A DNA stretch of 64,000 bases from contig NZ_AQOV01000001.1 in NCBI RefSeq assembly GCF_000365425.1, forward strand, positions 930,001 through 994,000, in the 5' to 3' direction. Both the position numbers and the translations under genes were made by a program. A model generated the notes under the pieces. It worked only from the letters and a program-made list of their open reading frames with translations. It made no database searches and was not told the origin of the DNA. Positions within the stretch are counted from its first letter, which is position 1. Every line of letters begins with the position of its first letter. The stretch comes from Methylomonas sp. MK1 (GTDB lineage Bacteria > Pseudomonadota > Gammaproteobacteria > Methylococcales > Methylomonadaceae). This document shows, one piece after another, positions 9,293 through 18,500 of the stretch.

Positions 9293-9949
9293 TTAATTGG
9301 CAGCATCAGCGGCTTTGGTTAAATAACGGGTGATTAAAGCCCAGGCCAGGGTTACAAACTCCGCCTGGTTAAAATGCGGTACGCCGGTGATCGCCAATAC
9401 GAAACGGTGTTTACCGACGAACATCGGCCAAAAGCCGATTTGACTGTTACCGAAAGGATCTACTATGGCCCAGGCGTGACTGGATATGCCCATATTGTTT
9501 ATCAGTAATCCGGAACGGCGTTTATGCACGGTCGCCAGTTCCGCGCTAAGTGCGGACAGTTCTTCGGCTACTTCATGCGGAAAGCCGCTGCAAGCCAGGT
9601 AAAAGCCTTGGTCGTCTGCCAATAGCACTTTGCCGCTCTCGGAAATCTTTCCCAACAAATCAGGCAAAATCTCCTCTAGCGCTGAGTGTGGCGCCTGCAA
9701 AGGTGTATCCACGCCTTGCACCCAGCCCAGTTTTTGGCAATACAACAGCAATTGCAAGGCCTTGTCCTCGTCATCGATTTCCATCAATGTTTGCAACTGC
9801 GCGATATTGAGTGCCGGAGTATGTTCCTGTTGCAGCAAGTGGATTAAAAACCGCCGAGGTTTATCGGTTTCCGGCGACGATATGGCGTAATAAGCACCAG
9901 CGGGGGTGGGATAGAGATACAGCCCATTAATCAGATCAAATCTTTCCAT
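9293..9949 (-). CDS. Protein with N-terminal helical and C-terminal roadblock-like domain
   Basis: The product has 218 residues. The N-terminal ~85 residues look like a small helical, winged-helix-like region (PRRFLIHLLQ, LQTLMEIDDEDKALQLL). The C-terminal ~120 residues show a divergent roadblock-like pattern: GKVLLADDQGFYLACSGFP, then SALSAELATVHKR and a closing hydrophobic strand. The gene starts 5 bases after the GTPase stop, which implies translational coupling. It may be a second regulator or effector of the GTPase. The fold call is by eye and a profile search should test it. Confidence 0.6.
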   Translation of the reverse strand: MERFDLINGLYLYPTPAGAYYAISSPETDKPRRFLIHLLQQEHTPALNIAQLQTLMEIDDEDKALQLLLYCQKLGWVQGVDTPLQAPHSALEEILPDLLGKISESGKVLLADDQGFYLACSGFPHEVAEELSALSAELATVHKRRSGLLINNMGISSHAWAIVDPFGNSQIGFWPMFVGKHRFVLAITGVPHFNQAEFVTLAWALITRYLTKAADAAN

Positions 9950-9954
9950 CGTGA

Positions 9955-10491
9955 TTAGCCCGCCAAACCAGGATCGAGGGAATATAACAGGGCTTGTACC
10001 AACAAAGAGACGTCATTCTTTTCCCGGGCATCCACCGCAAAAACCGGCGGTTTCAAGCCAACTCCCTGCAATTGCACATGGTAGTCTTCTATTGAGGGCG
10101 TACTACTCAAATCCATTTGTGTCACCCCAATCGCTACGCTGGTATCGTTGATAAACTTACCGAATGCGTCCAGGAAAAAACGCATGTCCTGAAAAGGGTC
10201 CGCGCGCGTGTTGTCCAGCAGTAAAATTAAGCCGATGCCTCCGTTGGTTAAAATATCCCACATGAAATCGAATCGCTCCTGGCCGGGAGTGCCGTACAAG
10301 TGAATTTTTTCGCCGCCCGCCAAATTCATCACACCGTAGTCCATAGCCACCGTTGTGGATGCTTTACGGTTTTTTGTCATATCACTGGCGGCCGCATCGG
10401 TTTTGACCGGCGGGACATCACTGATGGCATTAATTGCAGTCGTTTTGCCGGCACCTACTGGGCCCGTGAAAATAATTTTGTATTGACTCAT
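9955..10491 (-). CDS. Ras-like small GTPase, MglA-like
   Basis: This 178-residue protein has a Walker A motif GPVGAGKT (about 10-17), a switch I region with conserved Thr (KASTTVAMDYG), a switch II TPGQERF and a GVTQMD segment in place of the usual NKxD guanine motif. It belongs with bacterial Ras-like GTPases such as MglA and the GTPases found with roadblock proteins. An AAGGAA ribosome site precedes the ATG. MglA-type switches set cell polarity and control type IV pili or gliding. The altered NKxD motif means guanine specificity should be tested. It is flanked by a receiver-like protein and roadblock-like proteins. Confidence 0.88.
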   Translation of the reverse strand: MSQYKIIFTGPVGAGKTTAINAISDVPPVKTDAAASDMTKNRKASTTVAMDYGVMNLAGGEKIHLYGTPGQERFDFMWDILTNGGIGLILLLDNTRADPFQDMRFFLDAFGKFINDTSVAIGVTQMDLSSTPSIEDYHVQLQGVGLKPPVFAVDAREKNDVSLLVQALLYSLDPGLAG

Positions 10492-10510
10492 CGAGATTCC
10501 TTATCGTTTG

Positions 10511-11740
10511 CTAAGCGCCGCGCAATTTGTTGAGAATTTTGCTTAATAAACCTTCATTTTTAGGCTTCTTGGTTGGTTCCACGGCAATCACCGCATCAAC
10601 TTGACGTTCGCTCTGTTTCAATATGCCTATGGCATGACACGCACTAATAAACACAAACACATACTGCGGTTTGACATGTAACAGACCAGCGACTTCCAGC
10701 GGCGTTCTCGGTGCCTGAACCAACAATGCGGCAATGCGCAAAGCATCCGGCGTGATGACCAGCCGGGTAAAATTCGGCCATCTTTCCAAGTAGACCGGCC
10801 GTTGAATATCCAGGCCTATCGGGAAGCGTCCCTTGGATGTCCAGATCGCCAATTTCCAGACAAAAGCGCCCATATCTTGAAACTTGTCTTCGGCGCGCTG
10901 AATAGCGGTTGTAGAATCGACTGCCGTCAAAATCATTTTGCCGACGGAGCCTTTACCCAATGGCATCCCGGCAAATGCGCGGGTTTGTTTATCGTCGGCA
11001 TCTACCCAGATTTCCTGGTTTTCCGGAAAAATCGTCAAAGGTTTCCAAATCGAGCAAAGTTGCAAGACGCGCGACTGCAAATTAGCGGTTTTATAGGCCG
11101 ACATCACGTAGCCCAAAAAATACTGCCTGGGGTCGTAACAGGCTGTTAACAACTGCACCTCGTCGTCGAAATCGATATCGCTCAGTGTGCCCAAAAACGC
11201 GGTGAAGCCGCCTTCGTTCAACTGCATCGCCGATTGATGTTTGCTGGCTTTATGGTGTTCAGCGGAATCACCTGAGTTTGGTGCCTTAGCCTTATTGACA
11301 TAGACATCCATAGTCATTTTTTTCGGCGTCTCGTCTTTGGGCGGTTCCGGCACATCAGGTATCTTTGGTGCTACCTGCGCAATTTTCGTACGTTCGGTAA
11401 CAGATTTGCAAGCTTCGGCAACCGCCTTGATTTTGTCGAGCACCGCCGTTATTTGTTCGACATTCACCGGCTTCTTGATGAAATAAGTGTTATCCAGTTG
11501 CAGGTTTTGTAACGACAATAAGATGATCGGGCGGCCCGGCGCGGCGGCTTTTCTGGCATCCAAAATATCCCGGGCTTTAGGGTGATCCGCGTCGATCATA
11601 TCGATGTCGGCTTCGGCATCGTCAACCACGACGGCAACCCCTCGGCATGGCCCCTTCAAATACATTTCCATGGTTTTACAGGTGCGGCTATCCATGCCAT
11701 GCAGAGCTATTCGAAATGGCGTTTTATTCGGCTTGCTCAT
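10511..11740 (-). CDS. Receiver-like / winged-helix-like protein of unknown function
   Basis: The N-terminal ~105 of 409 residues have a receiver-like order: a strand at FRIALHG, Asp-containing IDMIDAD, PIILLSL, then FIKKPVNVEQI with the Lys-Pro typical of receivers. The acidic pair normally found after strand 1 is missing, so this may be a non-phosphorylated pseudo-receiver. A charged, Pro-rich linker follows (about 115-160). The rest is an unrecognised domain ending in a winged-helix-like segment (LRIAALLVQAPRTPLEVAGL) and a basic tail. Its ATG overlaps the stop of the TPR gene by 4 bases, so the two are probably translated in tandem. Confidence 0.6.
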   Translation of the reverse strand: MSKPNKTPFRIALHGMDSRTCKTMEMYLKGPCRGVAVVVDDAEADIDMIDADHPKARDILDARKAAAPGRPIILLSLQNLQLDNTYFIKKPVNVEQITAVLDKIKAVAEACKSVTERTKIAQVAPKIPDVPEPPKDETPKKMTMDVYVNKAKAPNSGDSAEHHKASKHQSAMQLNEGGFTAFLGTLSDIDFDDEVQLLTACYDPRQYFLGYVMSAYKTANLQSRVLQLCSIWKPLTIFPENQEIWVDADDKQTRAFAGMPLGKGSVGKMILTAVDSTTAIQRAEDKFQDMGAFVWKLAIWTSKGRFPIGLDIQRPVYLERWPNFTRLVITPDALRIAALLVQAPRTPLEVAGLLHVKPQYVFVFISACHAIGILKQSERQVDAVIAVEPTKKPKNEGLLSKILNKLRGA

Positions 11741-12438
11741 GATGCCTGTCCTTCAAAGTAATTTGCCAATTCCCGCCATTCAGCATCTAGGACAATGGCA
11801 GAGTCGCTAAAGCGTTGCCGATTGATTTGAAAGCGCTCGCGGTTTTTTGTGGATTTATAAAGCTCTAACAAAGCCAGTTGTAAATCCGGACGATCATGCT
11901 GAAGGGTGATGCCGGTTTCCAACACATCCATGGCCTGCTCAAGCTGGCTGTATTCGATAAAGTCATTGGCTAGCGCCAGATAATCATGCTCGGTTTCTGT
12001 TTGCTGCTTAGACATGACCAGTTCGCGGCGACCCAACAGACCTTTGCTGAACAAAGAATATCGATTACCTGGCGGCGTCTGCCCGTTTGTTTTGAGCAAA
12101 TCCAGACATTGCTGAACAGACAGTCGCGCCTGACTAGCTTGTATCATACGGCGACTAATCGAAGCCCCTTTCCCATTCAAAATAATCACTAAATCTAACA
12201 GCGCCGCGTAGAGTTGCTCGGACAGGTGCCGGTCGTAACAAATATAAATCCGTCGTAGATGCGCCAGCAGATCTTTCGGGTTTCTACTAATTTTGAAAAC
12301 TATGGCGGTCAATGCTTGATCGGCATCGGCGTTGGGGCAGCTAAACAAGCTGAGTTCCCGGTCGTGCCAAAAGTCGGTTTCTTGCGGGAACTCGTCAAGC
12401 GGTGTTCCAGCAAGCAGTCGGGAAAAGTATTGGGGCAT
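11737..12438 (-). CDS. TPR protein resembling FimV C-terminal region
   Basis: This is the first gene of the GTPase/roadblock operon, with a GGAGGG ribosome site. The 233-residue product is helical. Its C-terminal part (YLALANDFIEYSQLEQAMDV, then PDLQLALLELYKSTKNRERF) looks like the TPR-type repeat at the C-terminus of FimV, which in pseudomonads links pole-localised factors to type IV pilus function and cAMP. There is no signal peptide, LysM domain or membrane segment, so it is not full FimV. Similarity is by eye. If correct, it favours a role of the operon in polarity or twitching. Confidence 0.55.
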   Translation of the reverse strand: MPQYFSRLLAGTPLDEFPQETDFWHDRELSLFSCPNADADQALTAIVFKISRNPKDLLAHLRRIYICYDRHLSEQLYAALLDLVIILNGKGASISRRMIQASQARLSVQQCLDLLKTNGQTPPGNRYSLFSKGLLGRRELVMSKQQTETEHDYLALANDFIEYSQLEQAMDVLETGITLQHDRPDLQLALLELYKSTKNRERFQINRQRFSDSAIVLDAEWRELANYFEGQAS

Positions 12439-12498
12439 GCCACCCTCCGAATTAATCGATGCTCGAAGGGTAGCAGTTAAAAAGCCAATTTCCAGGAT

Positions 12499-13890
12499 TT
12501 AGTGGGGTATTTGTTGTCTTGCTTCACATATTGCCTGACGAACCGCCTCAGGTGCGGTGCCGCCGATATGATTGCGGGCAGCGACCGAACCTTCCAGTTT
12601 AAGAATGTCGAAAACGTCAGCTGTAATGGTGGCGGAAAAGCCCTGCAACTCCGTGAGCGCTAATTCTGACAGATCCCGATCCGTTTGTAGTCCCAGGCGC
12701 ACAGCTTGGCCTACAACTTCGTGGGCATCGCGAAATGGCATACCTTTGCGAACCAAATAATCAGCCAAGTCCGTAGCGGTAGCAAAGCCTCTTTTCGCCG
12801 CGTTATACATATTTTCGCGTTTGGCTTGAATGCGCGGCATCATATCGGCAAAGGCCCGCAGACAATTGATTAAGGTGTCGGCGGTATCGAACAAGGGTTC
12901 CTTGTCTTCCTGATTATCTTTGTTGTACGCCAAGGGCTGGCTTTTCATCAGCATCAATAAGGACATCAAATGCCCGGTGACCCGGCCGGATTTACCGCGC
13001 ACCAGTTCTGGTACGTCGGGGTTTTTCTTTTGCGGCATGATCGAGGAGCCGGTGCAAAACGCATCGGGAATGTCGATAAAATTGAATTGCGCGCTGGCCC
13101 ACAACACCAATTCTTCGGAAAACCGCGACAGATGCATCATGATTAAACTGCCGGCCGCCGCAAACTCAATCGCAAAATCGCGGTCGCTAACCGAATCCAA
13201 GGAGTTATTCGACGGCCGGGAAAATCCCAATAGTTCGGCGGTCATAAAACGGTCGATAGGATAACTGGTACCGGCCAATGCTGCGGCGCCCAACGGCATC
13301 ACATTCAAGCGTTTACAGCAATCTTGCAGACGCTCCTTATCCCGGCACAGCATTTCGAACCACGCCATCAGATGATGGCCGAATGTCACGGGCTGCGCGA
13401 CTTGCAAATGGGTAAAACCCGGCATGATGGTGTCGGCCTCGCGCTCCGCCACATCCAATAAAGCGATTTGCAGGCGTTGCAACTGCGTCAATATCGTTTC
13501 AATTTCGCTGCGCAAATATAAGCGAATGTCAGTTGCGACCTGGTCATTACGCGAACGGCCGGTATGCAGTTTTTTGCCGGCAATGCCGATCAAATCGGTC
13601 AAACGCGCTTCGATGTTCATGTGCACATCTTCCTGCTTGATCGACCAGACGAACTCGCCGCGTTCGATCTCGCCGCCGATTTGCATCAATCCGCTGCGAA
13701 TGTCGGCGAGCTCCTGCTCAGTCAGAATACCTATTTTGCACAGCATGGCCGCGTGCGCCAGAGAGCCTTGAATATCTTGCCGGGCCATGCGCCGGTCAAA
13801 ATTGACTGAAGCGGTAAATTCTTCGACAAAAGCATCGGTGGCTTCGGCAAAACGGGCGCTGGAAAGTTTTTCGGTGTTAACGGTGGTCAT
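12499..13890 (-). CDS. argH: Argininosuccinate lyase
   Basis: ArgH splits argininosuccinate into arginine and fumarate, the last step of arginine synthesis. The 463-residue protein carries the fumarase/aspartase-superfamily signature [12 protein letters not shown] with the catalytic Ser, plus [20 protein letters not shown] near residue 110 and the TxLQ block ([12 protein letters not shown]). The ATG at 13890 (MTTVNTEKL) is preferred over a TTG two codons upstream. It lies 35 bases after the PhoQ-like gene. It sits alone, without other arg genes. The length is normal for the family. Confidence 0.96.
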   Translation of the reverse strand: MTTVNTEKLSSARFAEATDAFVEEFTASVNFDRRMARQDIQGSLAHAAMLCKIGILTEQELADIRSGLMQIGGEIERGEFVWSIKQEDVHMNIEARLTDLIGIAGKKLHTGRSRNDQVATDIRLYLRSEIETILTQLQRLQIALLDVAEREADTIMPGFTHLQVAQPVTFGHHLMAWFEMLCRDKERLQDCCKRLNVMPLGAAALAGTSYPIDRFMTAELLGFSRPSNNSLDSVSDRDFAIEFAAAGSLIMMHLSRFSEELVLWASAQFNFIDIPDAFCTGSSIMPQKKNPDVPELVRGKSGRVTGHLMSLLMLMKSQPLAYNKDNQEDKEPLFDTADTLINCLRAFADMMPRIQAKRENMYNAAKRGFATATDLADYLVRKGMPFRDAHEVVGQAVRLGLQTDRDLSELALTELQGFSATITADVFDILKLEGSVAARNHIGGTAPEAVRQAICEARQQIPH

Positions 13891-13925
13891 AAGCAATCAA
13901 ACGGTAAATGCAAAAGAAGCGGGAA

Positions 13926-15269
13926 TTATACCGATGCTGCAGCTATCCACCTTGGGAATTGCACACTCACATGCAAACCACCTAGCTGCTTGGAACGCAT
14001 GATCTCCAGAGTACCGCCATAAAATACGGCGATGTCACGCACAATCGCCAAGCCTAGCCCATGTCCCTGCACTGCTTCGTCCAGCCGTAAACCCCGCTTA
14101 CTTAATTGCTGCATATCCTGCAACGAACAACCGGGACCATCGTCTTCGACACGGATGGTAATGCCGTCCTCATGTTCAACTGAGACTACGACCTGCTTAT
14201 CAGCCCATTTGCAGGCGTTGTCCAGCAAATTACCGGTCAGTTCCAGCATGTCTTCCCGATCAAAATTGATTAGTTGATCGGGGGCATTTACTTTGATCGT
14301 TAGATTTTTCTCAGCATAAACGTTTTGCAAAAGCATGACTAAGGCCGTGAGTTCTTGCTGCGAATTAAACACACTGGCAGTTTGCAGATTACCGGAGATA
14401 CGGGCGCGTTTTAATTCTCGCTCGATGCGCTCATGTATCGCTTGAGTTTGCTGTTGCAACTGATTGCGCAGCTCCGGATGATCATCCAGTTGCGAATTTT
14501 CAGCCAAGCGAAACAGCATCGCCAAAGGCGTTTTTAACGCGTGAGCCAAATTGCCAATCGCCGTGCGCGATTGATGCAAGCGCCTCTCAACCAGCACTAG
14601 CAAGCGATTGACTTCCGCAACCAAAGGTTTGATTTCCGCCGGCACTCTGGCTTGGATCTGTGACTGACGGCCATAGGCAATCTCCGCCAATTCATCCCGC
14701 GCGGCCTGCAACGGTTTCAGCGATCTGCGCACATCGTTACTTTGGAGGGCGATTGCAGTCAGCAGTACCATGGCCGTCAGTACCAGATAGGCGAGCCGGA
14801 TATGATCTATATCGTGACCAATATCGCTCAAATCCTCGGCAATACTAATCGTGATTGCATGACCAAACCGCTCGAAACCTCGACTCAAGACCAGCAAAGG
14901 TTGATGATGCGGCCCATCGGGAAAATGGAATTGCCTGGCGGTATTGACAGGCTCCGTGGCGAAAGGCAAAACCCCATCTTGCAGCGATTTTGAATAATAG
15001 GCTTTTCCGTCAATCTGGATCACGAAATAGTGGCCGGAATACGCCTGACCGTAAACGGTGCCTGCATGCGAGCTATCGAAGATCAGTTCGCCTTCGGCAT
15101 TGCGTTTCAATGTATCGAGCAACGAGTCGCCATCGTGTTGCAAGCGGGTCAGCATTTGTTTTTCCGCCACGGAGCGAATCACCCAATCTGCTGCCAACCA
15201 GTGTCCGGCAAACACCATACTCAGGATAATGATCAAGCCGCGGTTGAGACGCTGGCGTAATGAAATCAC
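13926..15269 (-). CDS. Sensor histidine kinase, PhoQ-like
   Basis: The product has 447 residues. A membrane segment near 13-30 precedes a periplasmic region of about 130 residues. A second membrane segment (about 160-178) and a HAMP-like linker follow. The HisKA box has NLAHALKTPLAMLF with the phosphorylated His, the PhoQ-subfamily form of the motif. The HATPase domain has LLDNACKWAD, VEDDGPG and GHGLGLAIV. The periplasmic part does not show an obvious Mg2+-binding acidic cluster, so the stimulus may differ from enteric PhoQ. Its start overlaps the response-regulator stop by 4 bases. Confidence 0.9.
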   Translation of the reverse strand: MISLRQRLNRGLIIILSMVFAGHWLAADWVIRSVAEKQMLTRLQHDGDSLLDTLKRNAEGELIFDSSHAGTVYGQAYSGHYFVIQIDGKAYYSKSLQDGVLPFATEPVNTARQFHFPDGPHHQPLLVLSRGFERFGHAITISIAEDLSDIGHDIDHIRLAYLVLTAMVLLTAIALQSNDVRRSLKPLQAARDELAEIAYGRQSQIQARVPAEIKPLVAEVNRLLVLVERRLHQSRTAIGNLAHALKTPLAMLFRLAENSQLDDHPELRNQLQQQTQAIHERIERELKRARISGNLQTASVFNSQQELTALVMLLQNVYAEKNLTIKVNAPDQLINFDREDMLELTGNLLDNACKWADKQVVVSVEHEDGITIRVEDDGPGCSLQDMQQLSKRGLRLDEAVQGHGLGLAIVRDIAVFYGGTLEIMRSKQLGGLHVSVQFPRWIAAASV

Positions 15270-15931
15270 GGCTTCTCACCGAAGATATAGCCTTGCCCAC
15301 GCCGAGTAGCGATCAAATCCTTACCCAATTTACGCCGTAACCGATTGATATACACTTCGATAACGTTGCTGGCGGGGTCGCCATCGCTTTCGTACACGTG
15401 CTCAAGTAAATGGCTTTTGGTGAGCAGCTTACCGGGATGCAGCATGAAATAGCGCAGCAAACGAAACTCGATTGCCGTCAACTCGGCATGCTCAGCGCCA
15501 TCCACACTGACCGTTTGTCTGTCTTCGTCCAAGGTCACACCGCAACCACACAGTTGCGGCTGCATCATCCCGTGCATGCGCTTTAACAAGGCTTGGATGC
15601 GTGCCTGTAACTCCTCGATATGAAACGGTTTGCCTAAATAGTCGTCAGCACCCACTTTAAAGCCGTCGACTTTTTCATGCCAGGCATCCCTCGCAGTCAG
15701 CACAATGACCGGCACATGATTGCCCGCCTGCCGCCAACGTCGCAGTACTTCTAGTCCGGGCATTTTCGGCAAGCCTAAATCCAGGATGACGATATCGTAG
15801 GATTCAGTCATGCCTAAAAACTCGCCGCTTTCGCCATCCATGGCCAAATCGACCGCAAACCCGGCTCTTTCCAGGTCGGCTTTTAAGGATCGGGACAGGC
15901 CTGGATCATCTTCTACCAGCAATAGTCGCAT
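15266..15931 (-). CDS. Response regulator, OmpR/PhoP family
   Basis: The 221-residue regulator has an N-terminal receiver with the acidic pocket VEDD (7-9), phosphoacceptor Asp51 in VILDLGLP and Lys101 in LGKPF. A C-terminal winged-helix DNA-binding domain follows (LTAIEFRLLRYFMLHPGKLL, then VIEVYINRLRRKLG). It overlaps the kinase gene by 4 bases and is transcribed away from the cytochrome b561 gene across a 135-base gap, so it may control that gene and itself. No clear PhoP box was found in the gap. Confidence 0.93.
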   Translation of the reverse strand: MRLLLVEDDPGLSRSLKADLERAGFAVDLAMDGESGEFLGMTESYDIVILDLGLPKMPGLEVLRRWRQAGNHVPVIVLTARDAWHEKVDGFKVGADDYLGKPFHIEELQARIQALLKRMHGMMQPQLCGCGVTLDEDRQTVSVDGAEHAELTAIEFRLLRYFMLHPGKLLTKSHLLEHVYESDGDPASNVIEVYINRLRRKLGKDLIATRRGQGYIFGEKP

Positions 15932-16066
15932 AGTTGAGTCATAACAAAGGTTGGTATCAAAGAGTTACTCGGAGAAAACTATTTTAACCCCGAACTTTTA
16001 AGATTGGATTTATCTCGGTTTCTTACACTAGCTATATCCGCAACTAAGCATGCCGAGGTAAACAAC

Positions 16067-16696
16067 ATGAATAACGAAAACACCGTAGCGGTCTGGGACA
16101 TTTTTATCCGTATTTTTCACTGGTCGTTGGTAATTGCCTTTACTGTCGCCTATTTCACCAGCGAAGAAGAAAACGCTTGGCATATTTACGCCGGCTACAC
16201 GGTTTTGGGTCTGATTATCTTCCGCATTCTGTGGGGAATAATCGGCAGCCGCCATGCCCGCTTTAGCGATTTTGTCCGTTCTCCCGGGAATGTTTACCGC
16301 TATATACGCGAACTGCGCGCAGGTTCCGCGAAACATTATGTCGGCCACAATCCTTTGGGCGGCTGGATGGTCATGGCATTGCTCTCTACGCTGCTGGTTG
16401 TGACTGTCAGCGGCTTAAAAGTATATGCGATAGAAGAAGGCCGCGGTCCTCTGGCTGGTGATCCCGCGACGATAACTTTGATCAGCGCTGCCCATGCGGA
16501 AGACGACGACGACGACGATGGAAAAGCAGAGATGGAAAGCCAAGATGAAGAATTTTGGGAGGAAATTCATGAAGGTGCAACGAACTTTATGCTGGTATTG
16601 ATTGCCCTGCATATAGCCGGTGTCATTATCTCCAGCAGATTCCACCGAGAGAGCCTAGTTAAAGCTATGCTCACCGGAAAAAAGTCAAAGGAATGA
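16067..16696 (+). CDS. Cytochrome b561 family membrane protein with acidic loop
   Basis: I chose the ATG at 16067 because GAGGTA lies 8-12 bases upstream; an earlier in-frame start lacks a ribosome site. The 209-residue protein has four predicted membrane segments with His in RIFHWSLV, AWHIYAG and LIALHIAGV, the pattern of di-heme b-type cytochromes that pass electrons to or from quinones. Between segments 3 and 4 is a very acidic, probably periplasmic, loop (AHAEDDDDDDGKAEMESQDE) that could bind cations. It diverges from the PhoPQ-like genes. Electron partners are not visible here. Confidence 0.88.
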   Translation: MNNENTVAVWDIFIRIFHWSLVIAFTVAYFTSEEENAWHIYAGYTVLGLIIFRILWGIIGSRHARFSDFVRSPGNVYRYIRELRAGSAKHYVGHNPLGGWMVMALLSTLLVVTVSGLKVYAIEEGRGPLAGDPATITLISAAHAEDDDDDDGKAEMESQDEEFWEEIHEGATNFMLVLIALHIAGVIISSRFHRESLVKAMLTGKKSKE

Positions 16697-16967
16697 CAAT
16701 AGAAACGTGATAATTGACGCAGTTTTAATTTTAAATTCATTTTCCGCTGTTATAAATTCCCGACTTTAAGTTGCCTGACAGTCTGAAATCTGCTTTCCGA
16801 ATTAGGCAACTCACTACATGCCTTGCGGCAAAACTACTTACAGCTTCAAATTCGGGCAGGCTTTATTGACGGCCTACTAAAATCGTGAAGTTGTCGATTC
16901 GCTCGCCGCCAAGTTTCATTGCTAGTTAAGGTCAGTTTACACACCAAAAACCTACAGGGAACACACA

Positions 16968-18437
16968 ATGAAAAAAATGACATTCTTATTGCCATTGTTG
17001 GCGCTCGGTTCTACTGCCGAAGCGAGCGACATCAGGGGCGGACTGGGCAACTTCGATGCACTCAATCACACAGGAGGCCCCGTCTACGGCATAGAAATCG
17101 AGCTGGACGATACCTACAGCAAGGACGTGGTCAGCACCTACCCAGGCAATCATTATGGTTATGGCAAAGTACGGGAGGACCTCAGCGACCCCGCGCATCC
17201 AAAAACTTTTGTGCGTTATGAAAAAGACGGAGCGTACACCAATCCGTACCCGCTAGGCAGCACCCTCTATTGTTACGACTTAAGCAAAAATGTTGGTTGC
17301 GAACATTTTGGAGTCCACTTTGCCTACACCAGCACCACGCCCTATAGCGCAGTCAAATACAACTGGCTGGTCAAGGATGGCAGCGGCAAACTGATCGTTG
17401 GTCCAGCTCTACAGTTGAATACTCCTGTATTCGACTACACCCCGCCAACCACCAACTTCCCCGCTCAAGTCGTGGCAACCATACCGGCTCCGGTTGTCTC
17501 ACAACGCGTGGTGAAAGAATTTGGCGAACCAAGTTGGGTCAAGGTCATCAAAACCAAAACCCATCGAACCCGGGTTTTGCCATTGGCCGATTTGATCAGT
17601 GACGATCACGACGGCGACGGCCTGGCGGACTGGACTAACGGAGAACCGGACGAAGTCGAATCCGAGTGGTATCTGCTGCAATCGCGGAATGGCGCCAGCA
17701 ATGCCAAGTCGGAGTTGCGCGGCGGTAGCGACAGCATGGGCAACAACGCCGAAGAAATCGTAACCCGCCGTTACGAATTTTATGCGTATGGTGGACCCGC
17801 AGCATCCATAGACGGCGAAAAAGGCGAAGCCATGTGCGATACGGTCGGACCGGATAATCTCCACGGCAACGGTATAGTGGAAGTAACCGATGCCAACGGC
17901 GGCGCTCATGAATTCGATTGCTCGACTGCGGAAGTCGTCGGCGCCTACCAAGGCTCGCAAATGACGGAATTCGTGGCAATCTCGCCCTTCGCAATGGTCG
18001 ATGCGCTACAAAATGGCAATGTCAACGAACTGTTTCCGGAGCGACCCACCGTTAGCGGCGGCAACACGCCTTACGTGGTAAACGTCAGCGCCGGCGCACT
18101 ACCGAATGGTTTGACACTTGCGCAAGACACAGGTCTGTTATCCGGCGTGCCATCCAAGGTAGGTACCTTCAAGTTTACCGTCTCAGCGAACGACGCCGAT
18201 AACACCAGCGCGTCCAAAGCCTTTACCGTCAAAGTAACAGGCCCCGGCGATACTGATAGCGATAACGACATCGACATGAACGATTTGAACGCTATTAGAG
18301 CGAAATATGGTCAAACCGTACCAGCCAATGATCCGCGCGATTTGAACCGTGATCTGCGCGTCAATTTCATCGATTACAGAAAGGCCGCCTCGCTCTGCAC
18401 CTTACCGCAATGCGTCGTGGTCAACCCTGCGCCCTAA
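16968..18437 (+). CDS. Secreted protein with putative Ig-like and dockerin domains
   Basis: The 489-residue protein has a signal peptide (about 1-20, ending AEAS). The large N-terminal part is unrecognised and has acidic calcium-like stretches (DDHDGDGLADW). A putative Ig/He-PIG-like domain follows (about 360-425: VSAGALPNGLTLAQDTGLLS, GVPSKVGTFKFTV). The end is a dockerin type I-like pair of calcium loops (DTDSDNDIDMNDLNAI and RDLNRDLRVNFIDYRKA). AGGGAA lies before the ATG. Dockerins bind cohesin domains on another protein, and the next gene encodes a cohesin-like protein, so the two may form an extracellular complex. The domain calls are by eye. Confidence 0.75.
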   Translation: MKKMTFLLPLLALGSTAEASDIRGGLGNFDALNHTGGPVYGIEIELDDTYSKDVVSTYPGNHYGYGKVREDLSDPAHPKTFVRYEKDGAYTNPYPLGSTLYCYDLSKNVGCEHFGVHFAYTSTTPYSAVKYNWLVKDGSGKLIVGPALQLNTPVFDYTPPTTNFPAQVVATIPAPVVSQRVVKEFGEPSWVKVIKTKTHRTRVLPLADLISDDHDGDGLADWTNGEPDEVESEWYLLQSRNGASNAKSELRGGSDSMGNNAEEIVTRRYEFYAYGGPAASIDGEKGEAMCDTVGPDNLHGNGIVEVTDANGGAHEFDCSTAEVVGAYQGSQMTEFVAISPFAMVDALQNGNVNELFPERPTVSGGNTPYVVNVSAGALPNGLTLAQDTGLLSGVPSKVGTFKFTVSANDADNTSASKAFTVKVTGPGDTDSDNDIDMNDLNAIRAKYGQTVPANDPRDLNRDLRVNFIDYRKAASLCTLPQCVVVNPAP

Positions 18438-18500
18438 CCACTTTTTTGATTAGCTTTGCCGGGGCGGATAACCCCGGCGCTTAAATCCAAGGAATCCTCC

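Noticed and set aside
15932-16066. PhoP-type direct repeat in the divergent gap
   Set aside because: TTTTAA occurs twice near 15980-16001, but the spacing and sequence do not match a PhoP box, so no operator is claimed.
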